DNA from: Chroococcidiopsis thermalis PCC 7203
Lineage (GTDB): Bacteria > Cyanobacteriota > Cyanobacteriia > Cyanobacteriales > Chroococcidiopsidaceae
Reading direction: 5' to 3'
DNA: 64,000 nucleotides
Assembly: GCF_000317125.1 (NCBI RefSeq)
Contig: NC_019695.1
Location: forward strand, 4,390,336-4,454,335
Translations under genes and position numbers: made by a program
Notes under the pieces: model-generated
Databases searched by the model: none
Told to the model about the DNA's origin: nothing
Seen by the model: only the letters and a program-made list of their open reading frames with translations
Shown: one piece after another, positions 35,401 through 43,284 of the stretch
Position numbering within the stretch: position 1 is the first letter of the stretch
Layout of the letters: each line of letters starts with the position of its first letter

Positions 35401-38400
35401 CCATTAAACGGCTGGGATTTTCAGACCTATCTAACAAATTAAGAATTGTCTGCCACAACATTGCAATCCAATGCGAGGGGCTTTCTCGTCTAATTTCACC
35501 GATCGCTTTGCTGTAGTTTGCTGTTTTTTGTTCTAGTTGGGTGAGTGACTCACCAGCAAAAAACGAGTTATAGCATACGTTATAGGCAGCATAACCAGCA
35601 AATTCAAAGTCTCCAGTTTCCACTCCACTTTGATAGGCATCAGCCAGCATCGGTATTGTGTTCCTAAGATGCACCTTCCAGTGCATGATATGGGCACCCG
35701 AAAACATTAATGCTTTAGCCTTTCCTTTTTGGGTATTCAATCGTTCTGCCAAACCCAGAGCCATTTTGCCGAACTTATAACCGAGTTCAATGTCTTGAAC
35801 AACTCCACATAGAATAAACCCGTAGACAGCATAATACAGTGATGACCAGATAGCATTACCATAGTTGATTGATAAATTTACCGCTTTGCAAGTAATCAGT
35901 ATCACCAGTGCTGGTGACACGATAAATGCAGCAGCCCCTATATTCGCTAGGATTGACATTGCTGCTAGCGGTTCTGGTGCAGTCATCTCTGGTAAATTAA
36001 TCAAGTCTTCGATTTCTCGTTCAGCGAGTAGTGCAGCCGTTGACTCCAATTCCCTTTGAATATCTACCTGACTTGGATTTTCTATTAAATCTATTCCCAG
36101 GAGCTTTAACACTTCCGAGCCAATTTTTAGTGCTGATTTCAGGTTGCCCTGTGACAAATATCTCTGAATTCTGCTATCGTAAACCTGCACTTTGTCGATC
36201 GCTGTCTTGGCGCGGATGAGTACCACTTCTACGAATTGTTCCATCTCATCGAAGCAGCCATGAAGATACGCTGCTCCTGCTGCTTGGGAGTACAACGCTA
36301 AAGTTAGGTCATACTCATTCTGCCAACTATCTGTATCTAAGAGTTTAAGCCCTGTTTTGAAATACTTAAGAGCTGCTTCATAAGCCGTTGCTGCCTTTGC
36401 TTTCTGTCCTGCCATTAAATTCAATCTGGCAATTTCAGTTCGTTCTGGTTGAGCAGTGACTAGCTCAATTCCCCGATCTAGATGATCGATAATTTCAAAT
36501 AGCCGTTCCGACAGTTGCTCTGGTGAAGTTTTTTCGAGTAAATTACGTCCGATCTGCAAATGAACAACTTGTTTGTGCGACTCATCAATTAAGGCATAAG
36601 CAGCTTGCTGTACCCGATCGTGCAAAAACTTGTAGTCTTGAACTAACAAGTTTTCGTCTAATTCAGATAGAGGTTGAATTAATCCAGCATGTATTGCAGC
36701 TAGTAAATCTAGAGAAATTATTTTCGGCGATTTTTCACAAGCGATCGCTAACGTTTCTAAATCAAATTCAGCTCCAACACAAGCGGCTAAGCGGAGAATT
36801 TGCCGTGTTTCTTCTGGCAATTTCTTCAACTGGAGCAGCAGCAGTTCTACCACATTATCGGTTATATTTCGGGCTTGAATTTGAGCAATATTCCACTGCC
36901 AGCTTAAGTGTTCCGCGTTAAAGGTCAGAAGATTTTCGCTATACAGCATTCGCAAAAACTCACCAACAAAGAAAGGGTTGCCCTCGGTTTTACATAACAC
37001 TAATTGGGCTAAATCGCGAACAGTGTCAGGATTACGATCTAGCGTCTCGGCAATCAATTGATTCAACGATTCCAACGTTAAAGGTGTCAAGATTATCTCC
37101 TGAAGCACTGCCCCTTGTTTTCGCAATTCTAAGAGCGTCAAGACTAGTGGATGCGTTGGATGCACTTCATTATCTCGATAGGCTCCAATCAAAAATAGGA
37201 ATTGTGTCTGTTCGTCAAGTAATAATAGCTCGATTAACTTTAGCGTGGCTGAGTCGATCCACTGCAAATCGTCTAAGAAAATTACTAGGGGATGCTCCTT
37301 GTCACAAAACACCCGCACAAATTTTTGAAACGTTAGATTGAAGCGATTTTGAGCTTCAGTTGCTCCAACGGACGGTACGGGTGGCTGCTTGCCAATAATT
37401 AGCTCAACTTCTGGGATTGCATCAATAATAATTTGTCCGTTGCTGCCCAATGCCGCAAGTAAATGCGATCGCCATTGTTGCACTTGCTCATCCGGTTCCC
37501 CCAGAAGTTGCTGCACCAATTTTTGCAGGGCATCGACAATTGCACTGTAGGGAATATTACGCTCAAACTGGTCAAATTTGCCCCAGATAAAATAGCCGTG
37601 CTTTGCCGTGATGGGTTTATAAAGTTCCTGCACTAATGCTGTTTTGCCAACTCCAGAATAGCCAGAGATTAGCATCATTTCGACTTTGAACTGAGCATTG
37701 TCTTCATTCCCCCTGACGGCTACTCTATCAAACGCCGATAATAATGCTCCAATCTGGGCTTCTCGTCCATACAGTTTTTGGGGAATGTGAAACTGCCCCG
37801 AAATATCTTGAAGACCTAAAGAGATGCGATCGATTTGACCGCTTTGTTCTAGTTGCTGGGCGCAGGTTTCTAGATCCGCCTTAATTCCCCAGGCACTCCC
37901 ATAGCGATCTTCCGCATTTTTCGCCATCAATTTCATGATGATATCTGAGACTTGTTTGGGGATCGCTGCATTCAATTTGTGAGGCGGAACGGGTAATTTG
38001 GCAATATGGCAATGGACTAGCTCTAGTATGTCTGTTGTCGGGAAAGGTAGCTGTCCGGTTAAAAGTTCGTAGAATGTCACGCCCAGCGAGTAAAAATCAG
38101 TGCGGTAATCGAGCCAACGATTCATCCGCCCCGTTTGCTCAGGAGAAATGTAGGCAAGTGTACCTTCTAATACATGAGGACTTTTGAAGCTTGGATTGGT
38201 GCGGTTAAACTGGGTGGCAATACCGAAATCAATGATTTTTACCACACCCGTATCTGGATTGAAAACGATGTTGCCAGGATTGATATCTTTGTGGATGATA
38301 TTAGCGTGATGAATCCTGCCCAGAATCTCTGTAATGTCAAGGGCTAATCGAAAGAAATTGGCTAAGGGCATGGGACAGAATTCTTCTGGACGCTGCTGCA

Positions 38401-38683
38401 TCCATCTCTCGATAGATTCTCCCCCAAAATCTTCTAAGAGAATCGCGATCGTGCGTTGATAGTCTTGCTGGCTGTATGCTTTGACAACTCCAGAGAGATT
38501 CAGGGAGCGGGTAATTTCATATTCCTGTTTGTAGCGAGTTAATTCTTGAGCAGAGGGGTAATCTTGCTTCAGCAGTTTGACGACGATCGCTTGCCCGTCT
38601 TGCTCTCTAATGCCGCGATACACAACAGATGCCGCACTCTCATAGATTTTGCTATTGATGGCGACTCCAGGTAGGGCAATCAT
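32420..38683 (-). CDS. Hybrid Ser/Thr kinase-AAA-GAF-PAS-histidine kinase
   Basis: A 2087-residue multi-sensor kinase typical of cyanobacteria. Domain order: Ser/Thr kinase (about 10-275; HKDINPGN near 124, IIDFGIAT near 148), AAA_16 ATPase (LYGREAQIGALL near 300, P-loop GYSGVGKT near 341, IFLDDLQWID), long TPR-like helical region (650-1300), GAF (about 1325-1490), three PAS domains (about 1500, 1650, 1775), HisKA_3 dimerisation helix (REIHDTLAQAFTG near 1890, phospho-His) and HATPase_c (LLRIGQEALTNAIRHAN near 1990, GFGLLGMSERAERIG). The response regulator gene lies just downstream. The kinase-plus-HK architecture suggests cross-talk of Ser/Thr and His signalling. The sensed signal is unknown. 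Confidence 0.9.
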   Translation of the reverse strand: MIALPGVAINSKIYESAASVVYRGIREQDGQAIVVKLLKQDYPSAQELTRYKQEYEITRSLNLSGVVKAYSQQDYQRTIAILLEDFGGESIERWMQQRPEEFCPMPLANFFRLALDITEILGRIHHANIIHKDINPGNIVFNPDTGVVKIIDFGIATQFNRTNPSFKSPHVLEGTLAYISPEQTGRMNRWLDYRTDFYSLGVTFYELLTGQLPFPTTDILELVHCHIAKLPVPPHKLNAAIPKQVSDIIMKLMAKNAEDRYGSAWGIKADLETCAQQLEQSGQIDRISLGLQDISGQFHIPQKLYGREAQIGALLSAFDRVAVRGNEDNAQFKVEMMLISGYSGVGKTALVQELYKPITAKHGYFIWGKFDQFERNIPYSAIVDALQKLVQQLLGEPDEQVQQWRSHLLAALGSNGQIIIDAIPEVELIIGKQPPVPSVGATEAQNRFNLTFQKFVRVFCDKEHPLVIFLDDLQWIDSATLKLIELLLLDEQTQFLFLIGAYRDNEVHPTHPLVLTLLELRKQGAVLQEIILTPLTLESLNQLIAETLDRNPDTVRDLAQLVLCKTEGNPFFVGEFLRMLYSENLLTFNAEHLSWQWNIAQIQARNITDNVVELLLLQLKKLPEETRQILRLAACVGAEFDLETLAIACEKSPKIISLDLLAAIHAGLIQPLSELDENLLVQDYKFLHDRVQQAAYALIDESHKQVVHLQIGRNLLEKTSPEQLSERLFEIIDHLDRGIELVTAQPERTEIARLNLMAGQKAKAATAYEAALKYFKTGLKLLDTDSWQNEYDLTLALYSQAAGAAYLHGCFDEMEQFVEVVLIRAKTAIDKVQVYDSRIQRYLSQGNLKSALKIGSEVLKLLGIDLIENPSQVDIQRELESTAALLAEREIEDLINLPEMTAPEPLAAMSILANIGAAAFIVSPALVILITCKAVNLSINYGNAIWSSLYYAVYGFILCGVVQDIELGYKFGKMALGLAERLNTQKGKAKALMFSGAHIMHWKVHLRNTIPMLADAYQSGVETGDFEFAGYAAYNVCYNSFFAGESLTQLEQKTANYSKAIGEIRRESPSHWIAMLWQTILNLLDRSENPSRLMGSVCDEEQALSHAIAVKDGTGISRFYLYKIILCYLFGEYHQAIQTAVLARQHFEEVTAIKVLPLFCLYHSLALLSLPLDASSSQKAAWLSSVNANQEKMQKWAEHAPMNYLHKFYLVEAEKARVLGQFFEAEEFYERAISGASENELIQEEALAYELTAKHYLARGREKIAQTYMKEAHYCYDRWGAKAKVKDLENRYPQFFSQLSKVTLTSVSTTSETSSNRSDTALDLAAIMKASQAIAREIELEHLLRSLMQILIQNAGAQTGYLILENSGEWVIEATGQLNDGDGENAYITQVLQSVPIIDCLPESIINYVIRSHETVILNNAIGEGAFINESYIQRNQTKSIFCLPLLNQAKLVGVLYLENQLAAGTFTPERSQVLNLLSTQAAIAIENAKLYSKLREGESRMKQFLEAVPVGIGVLNAAGRPYYFNQQATQLLGKGIDPSLTPDRLAEVYQTYLAGTKRKYPTEKLPIVRALSGERTRVDDVEIHQNNTTIPVEAWGTPVYDERGNIAYAIAAFQDITERKQAEKLLADYNRTLEQQVAQRTAALRRSEAKFRNIFENSQVGIFRNRISDGLILNANQRLANLLGFDSPEEIVGLEHSIDYFVNPSDRQQAHELMKRDGELRSYEAQLRKRDGTVFWGLTSSYLNAADGYVEGVVADISNLKQAEAALRDSEAELRAIVSAIPDPLCIFNAEGQLLCTIKGNPSYGEECTGKTLHQLFAKEQADEFLNHIQQVLRTQQVLTVEYSHCFAGREIWFSARIAPIQHEQVIWLARDITLQKQAEAASILEERNRMAREIHDTLAQAFTGILAQVGAANQVLTDDLEATGAHLDLIKELARTGLSEARRSVIALRPQLLESSSLQSALHRLVAQTRAAATDTTLYYEIEGAVYSLPTEVESNLLRIGQEALTNAIRHANADEIRVELVYDRDRFCLRVRDNGQGFGVGSIPSSEGFGLLGMSERAERIGAQLTIRSQPGQGTEIIVTVNRE

Positions 38684-38900
38684 ACAATCTCCCGATGAGT
38701 GTCATCTGCTATATCACAAAGTATATCGTTATTAGTAAAGTTTATTAATAAAGTTTTTCCGCAGCAATTGGAGTGCAGCATCAGAAAATGACGATAAGCT
38801 CTGGCTAGAAGCAGATTGTCAGCAATAGATGATTTCTGGCATTTTCTACTCCTACAAATAGGTAAAGAAATAGGGGAGATAATCCACCCTATTGCTTTAC

Positions 38901-39155
38901 CTACCCAATCCTACGGAAGGATCTGATTGAGTCATTAGGAATGGTTCCAAGACCTATGTTAGGGTAACGTCCTGGTCCCAAATCGGCAGAGACACCCCGA
39001 AATTGAGAATCTGTAAAAAATCTCCAAGTTCCCTGATTAATGACAATTGAAGTCACGCGATCGTTAACATCATTACCTACATTTGGAGTGTCACTATTTG
39101 TTTCCACTAACTTGCCTCTGAAATTGCTGTCGTTATAAAGTTCTACAGCAGCCAT
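38901..39155 (-). CDS. Single-domain beta/gamma-crystallin protein
   Basis: An 84-residue protein with two Greek-key halves. MAAVELYNDSNFRGK is the first, RFFTDSQFRGVSADLGPG the second. Each ends in a calcium-site signature of the type N/D-N/D-x-x-S/T-S: NDRVTS (full match) and NDSIRS (Arg at the fifth position). Microbial beta/gamma-crystallins bind Ca2+ and are often stress-linked. Without a signal peptide it is cytosolic. It stands alone, 217 bp upstream of the kinase gene on the same strand. No other function can be assigned. Confidence 0.85.
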   Translation of the reverse strand: MAAVELYNDSNFRGKLVETNSDTPNVGNDVNDRVTSIVINQGTWRFFTDSQFRGVSADLGPGRYPNIGLGTIPNDSIRSFRRIG

Positions 39156-39246
39156 TGTTTTTCTCCTTTGTGTATTTGGCAGATTTAAACAGAAGATGAA
39201 GATGTGTTTATCTTCCTTCTATCTCCTTGTTTTATTTATCCCAAGT

Positions 39247-39289
39247 GTAAAGAGTTCCAATGCTCAACTTCTTTGGTGATTCTTACCAC
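39247..39289. repeat. Dispersed about 43-bp repeat, copy 2
   Basis: GTGTAAAGAGTTCCAATGCT followed by CAACTTCTTT and ATTCTTAC resembles 26541-26585 at roughly four of five positions. It lies just beyond the end of the broken araC gene. Confidence 0.55.
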
Positions 39290-40037
39290 GATTTATCAAA
39301 TTCTTCTGATGAAGGGCGCACCTGTTTTGGTGTCATTCCGGTGAATCGCTGAAACTGTTGAGTTAAATGACTTTGACTGGAGAAACCTACTTGTAAGGCA
39401 ATGTTGGCGATCTCCAAATCCGTTTTTGACAGCAGCATTTTTGCCCGCTCCACTCGCTATTCGATCGCATACTGATGCGGAGAAATACCTGTAGCGCGTT
39501 TGAACAAACTAGCAAAATAAGTGGGGCTAATATTGATGACTTTGGCAATTTCAACCAGTGATAAATCTCTATTGCGATCTGCTGAAGCTGCAAATCGGTC
39601 TTAGAGAAGCAGTTCACGAGATTAACTCGATCGCTCTCTAGCTCCGATGTTTCAACAACTTGCGCGATCGACTCCGGCTTCAAGTAAATGTGCAGCATTG
39701 ACTTATAGCTTACACTTTCCCCGCAGTGCCAGTAGCTCGGTTGTCCCGCCGGAACAAAAATACAGTCGCCCTTTTGAACAATAGACTCATGCTTTGCGTT
39801 GTCACGCTTCTGGGTCAAATGAATGGGTTGTCCTAGCGGTAAGTTGAGCCAGTGATTTGACAGGGCAGGAATCTCAACTTCAGTTGATGTTGGAAAGCTT
39901 TGATACTGTTGAACCAAAATCTCATTCCAGCCCAAATGCTTACTGGATAACACCAGAGATTTATTTAACCACTGGTCGGGTTCGACTGAGCCGATCGAGT
40001 TACTTGTCGTAAATTTTGTTTTTAGCATTTGACCCAT
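39283..40037 (-). pseudogene. AraC-family regulator, frameshifted with in-frame TAG
   Basis: The N-terminal cupin-like sensor part is readable from the ATG at 40037 (SVEPDQWLNKSLVLSSKHLG, IVQKGDCIFVPAGQPSYWH). After SKTDLQLQQ the frame shifts, and about 60 residues of linker appear to be missing. The HTH region continues in another frame: DLSLVEIAKVINISPTYFAS, LFKRATGISPHQYAIE, then a TAG where relatives have Gln, then RVERAKMLLSKTDLEIANIA and the end at 39283. Two or three lesions make it non-functional. Its former target was probably the SDR gene next to it. Confidence 0.78.
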
Positions 40038-40279
40038 CTATTTGATTTGGTGCTATTGTTAAATTGGTTACACTGCAAAAAATTCTATCTACTTCCAGCA
40101 GGTTGCATCGCATCGAAAACATCAGTACGCCAGTAACTCTTCATAGCTTGTTCTAGGATGTGCCTGCAAACTACACGATCGACGATCTCAAACTGATGTA
40201 TGTTACTTCTGGGCTAAATTTTTTCTTTTCAGGAGAATGTCAGTTTTTGTAAAACTTCGTTACAAACTGTGAGTGTTGC

Positions 40280-41014
40280 CTAGAATGCGCTGGCTGTTAG
40301 TCGGACAATCACTTCGTTGACATCAACATCGTCCGGCTGGGACACCGCATACAAAACGGCAGATGCGATCGCATCTGGAGTCAGTGCGGTTTTACGGATT
40401 TCCTTCATTAGGTCTTTTGCTGCATTATCTGTAATTTCTGCACCGAGTTGGGTTTCTACCACACCAGGAGAGATGGTGGTGACGCGAATATTTTTCGATT
40501 CCTGCCGCAGTCCTTCGGAGATTGCCCAAACTGCATATTTGGTGGCGCAATACACTGCGGCAGTAGGCACTACCAAATGTGCGCCGATAGACGCTGTATT
40601 GATAATCTGTCCGCCGCCTTGTGCCTCCATCATCGGCAAAGAAGCCGCAATGCCATTCAATACACCACGAATGTTCACGTCGATTGTGGTATCCCAGTCC
40701 TCGACTTTCAAGCTATTCAACGGGGACAGGGGCATCACACCTGCATTGTTGAAGATGACATCGACGCGACCGAACTTATCCTTGGTAAACTCAATAAAGG
40801 CTTTCACATCCTCGCGATTGGTGACATCGAGAGCTTTAAATTCGGCTGTACCCCCTTGCTGGTGTATTTCCTTGACAATCTTTTTCAGCTTTTCGGTTCG
40901 CCGTGCCCCTAGAACAACATAAGCACCATTTTGGGCAAGTAACTTGGCGGTAGCTTCTCCGATGCCACTACTGGCTCCAGTAATCGCAATGACTTTATTT
41001 TCTACGTTTAACAT
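40280..41014 (-). CDS. Short-chain dehydrogenase/reductase (SDR)
   Basis: A complete 244-residue classical SDR: TGASSGIGEATAKLL, NNAGVMPLSP, the catalytic Ser of NTASIGAHLV, YCATKYAVW (Tyr-x3-Lys), and ISPGVVETQLGAEI. GARRTEK after the second strand implies NADP(H). It resembles the YdfG/clavaldehyde-type SDR branch. It lies 30 bp after a truncated SDR gene on the same strand, and a divergent AraC regulator gene precedes both. Confidence 0.88.
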   Translation of the reverse strand: MLNVENKVIAITGASSGIGEATAKLLAQNGAYVVLGARRTEKLKKIVKEIHQQGGTAEFKALDVTNREDVKAFIEFTKDKFGRVDVIFNNAGVMPLSPLNSLKVEDWDTTIDVNIRGVLNGIAASLPMMEAQGGGQIINTASIGAHLVVPTAAVYCATKYAVWAISEGLRQESKNIRVTTISPGVVETQLGAEITDNAAKDLMKEIRKTALTPDAIASAVLYAVSQPDDVDVNEVIVRLTASAF

Positions 41015-41044
41015 GACTTTTCTCGCGATTGAAGTTGATTTGAG

Positions 41045-41380
41045 TTAGAGAGATTGACCACCAGAGACTTCGATTCTCTGTCCATTCACCCAGCGATTTT
41101 CTTCAGACAGCAACGCTGCAATCGCACCTCCAATATCATCCGGCTCACCCACACGACCTAGAGCGGTTTGCGATGCGATGAAGCTGTTAATGCTTGGATT
41201 GTCCCGCACTCTACCACCGCCAAAATCGGTGACGATCGCTCCTGGTGCGACTGTATTCACCGCAATTTGCCTGTGTCCCAATTCCTTTGCTAGATACCGA
41301 GTCAGAACCTCGAACGCTCCTTTGGCGCTGGCATATGCGGCATAGCCTGGATAGGTAAAACGGGCAAGATCGTTCGTCAT
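41045..41380 (-). pseudogene. SDR C-terminal half, 5'-truncated
   Basis: Frame gives ARFTYPGYAAYASAKGAFEVL (active-site Tyr-x3-Lys), VNTVAPGAIVTDFGGGRVRD and VNGQRIEVSGGQSL. The coenzyme motif and NAG region (about 130 residues) are absent. The ATG at 41380 is internal. Just upstream nothing coding continues, so a deletion removed the 5' half. Confidence 0.75.
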
Positions 41381-41536
41381 TGCCTTATCTTCTACAGTTG
41401 TAATTGAGCTGACTTCATCCTACGAATAGAATTGGGCTTTTCAAATACCTAAACCTATTGGATGATTGCCTAATTCTCCAAAACAGAGATTGTCATAGGT
41501 TCTATAATCGTTAAGAGTAAGGCTGAGCGAGTCTCT

Positions 41537-42457
41537 ATGACGATCGAAATCTCCAATTCTGACGTAATCGCAGATCGGTGCCAAGAACTCGCGACACTGG
41601 TGATGCGGCACACCGAAGCCAACGGCAACATTATCCAACCAACTGCGATCGCGCAATTGGACTTGACGCGATCGGATGCTGTATCTACCGCACTTCATGG
41701 CGTGTATCAGCCAATCCTCGCGATCGTCGTGCAAGGACAAAAAGAAGTGTTGCTGGATGAACAGAGGTATCAGTATGGCGCAGGGCAATATCTAGTCGTT
41801 TCGGTCGATTTACCACTGAGTAGCTTTGTAGCCCAGGCGACACCCAACAAACCGTATTTAGGACTGAAACTAAACTTAGACCCGATGCAACTGTGCGATC
41901 TGGTTGCCCAAATGAGTTCTAGTGTGGGTAAAAAAGAGAACTCTGTCCGAGGTATATCAGTCAGCAACGTCGATGTTGAGGCGATCGAGTGTGCCTTCCG
42001 CCTGGTCAAGCTTTTAGATACGCCGCAGCATATCCCTATGCTGGCACCACTAATGATTCGCGAACTCTATTACCGTCTGCTCATCGGCGAACAAGGTGAA
42101 GCGGTGCGCCAAATTGCCACATCCGGCAGTAATATGCAGCGAATTGCCAAAGCCATTAAACTGATCGAGGCTGAGTTTGCCCAACAGATGCGGATTGAGA
42201 ATTTAGCGAGGCGGGTCAGTATGTCTACTTCGTCGTTTCATCAACATTTTAAGCAAGTGACTTCGATGAGTCCGCTTCAGTATCAAAAGCAGTTAAGACT
42301 TTTAGAAGCACGTCGCCTGATGCTTGCCGAAAACGCTGATGCGGCGTATGCTGCCTATCGGGTTGGATATGAAAGTCCCTCACAGTTCAGCCGCGAATAT
42401 TCGCGCCTGTTTGGTGCGCCACCGATGCGGGATATTGAACGGCTGCGAACTGCTTGA
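41537..42457 (+). CDS. AraC-family transcriptional regulator
   Basis: A complete 306-residue AraC protein: AraC_N sensor (VYQPILAIVVQGQKEVLLDE, YGAGQYLVVSVDLPLSS) followed by two C-terminal HTH motifs (MRIENLARRVSMSTSSFHQH, MSPLQYQKQLRLLEARRLM, AAYRVGYESPSQFSREYSRL). It is divergent from the leftward SDR pair, the standard arrangement for controlling neighbours. Contrast with the dead AraC gene at 39283-40037. The inducer is unknown. Confidence 0.88.
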   Translation: MTIEISNSDVIADRCQELATLVMRHTEANGNIIQPTAIAQLDLTRSDAVSTALHGVYQPILAIVVQGQKEVLLDEQRYQYGAGQYLVVSVDLPLSSFVAQATPNKPYLGLKLNLDPMQLCDLVAQMSSSVGKKENSVRGISVSNVDVEAIECAFRLVKLLDTPQHIPMLAPLMIRELYYRLLIGEQGEAVRQIATSGSNMQRIAKAIKLIEAEFAQQMRIENLARRVSMSTSSFHQHFKQVTSMSPLQYQKQLRLLEARRLMLAENADAAYAAYRVGYESPSQFSREYSRLFGAPPMRDIERLRTA

Positions 42458-42687
42458 GCGCAACTAGTATCATCGGAAGAAAAACAGAGTAGGCACGTTT
42501 TATTGGGCGATCGCAATGACAATCGCCCTAATTTTGGCTAAACAAAGCTACTGTTTTAGTAGTCGTTAAAAAGACCATGCAGCAGAGTGCTTTTTCAACG
42601 ATATTTTTTCCTCCCCAACTCGATCTAACTTTTAATAGCGTAGAGCTGTCTAAATATTAACGTTGCAACTATATATTCGTAGTCGTA

Positions 42688-43221
42688 TTAACCAGGATTG
42701 TAACCGTGCTGCTGATAATAATCATCGGGATCGACAGATAATGGTAGAGAATCAAGGTCTTCACCATTGCGAATATCTTGCTGTACCTGCTCTTGGCGCT
42801 GTGCATAACTCTCGATCGCACTGAGACGCGATCGCATTTGGTATTCACCAAAATTCATACCACGAGCAGCCCAAGTCTCAGACATCCGGTTGAAGTTCTC
42901 TACATCTAGCTTCTTCTTGAACTCCAGTTGTTTCAGGTATCCCTCGCCTAGTCCAATACTGCGGGCATACTCAACATATTCTGGCTTGAGCGTGCCATCT
43001 GGGTTAAATTTCTTTCTCTCCTCTTGGGAAAATAAATCTTCAGCAGTATATTCTATCCAGGGTTCTGGATCGGTTTCGTCTAGTCTCTTCCATTCCTCAT
43101 ACTGGGATTTGAGTCCAGCCGCATAGTCATCAATAGCCGCATCGCTTAATCCTTCAGCTAGTAGCTGGATTTTTGCTTCTTCTTTAAGAGTTCCATCAGC
43201 GTTGAATTCTTTTTTATTCAT
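42688..43221 (-). CDS. Hypothetical protein with repeated FNxDGTLK motif
   Basis: About 177 residues from ATG 43221 (MNKKEFNADGTLKEEAK) with GGA seven bases before; the frame extends to 43260. It contains two similar units: KEFNADGTLKEEAKIQLLA near the start and KKFNPDGTLKPEYVEYARSI in the middle. Charged, helix-prone, no membrane segment or known family. It is divergent from the large polymerase-like gene only 63 bp away, so the two may share a control region. Function unknown. Confidence 0.7.
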   Translation of the reverse strand: MNKKEFNADGTLKEEAKIQLLAEGLSDAAIDDYAAGLKSQYEEWKRLDETDPEPWIEYTAEDLFSQEERKKFNPDGTLKPEYVEYARSIGLGEGYLKQLEFKKKLDVENFNRMSETWAARGMNFGEYQMRSRLSAIESYAQRQEQVQQDIRNGEDLDSLPLSVDPDDYYQQHGYNPG

Positions 43222-43284
43222 ATTTATCCAACGTTTAACTCTTGTCATTCTTAATTCCATAAAAACTCAATCTAACTCAGTTTT

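Noticed and set aside
40317-40922. Long + strand ORF of about 200 codons opposite an SDR gene
   Set aside because: It lies fully antisense to a complete SDR gene with all family motifs; no homology-like text and no ribosome site.
41441-41788. 115-codon - strand ORF
   Set aside because: Antisense to the start of the intact AraC gene; no recognisable motif.
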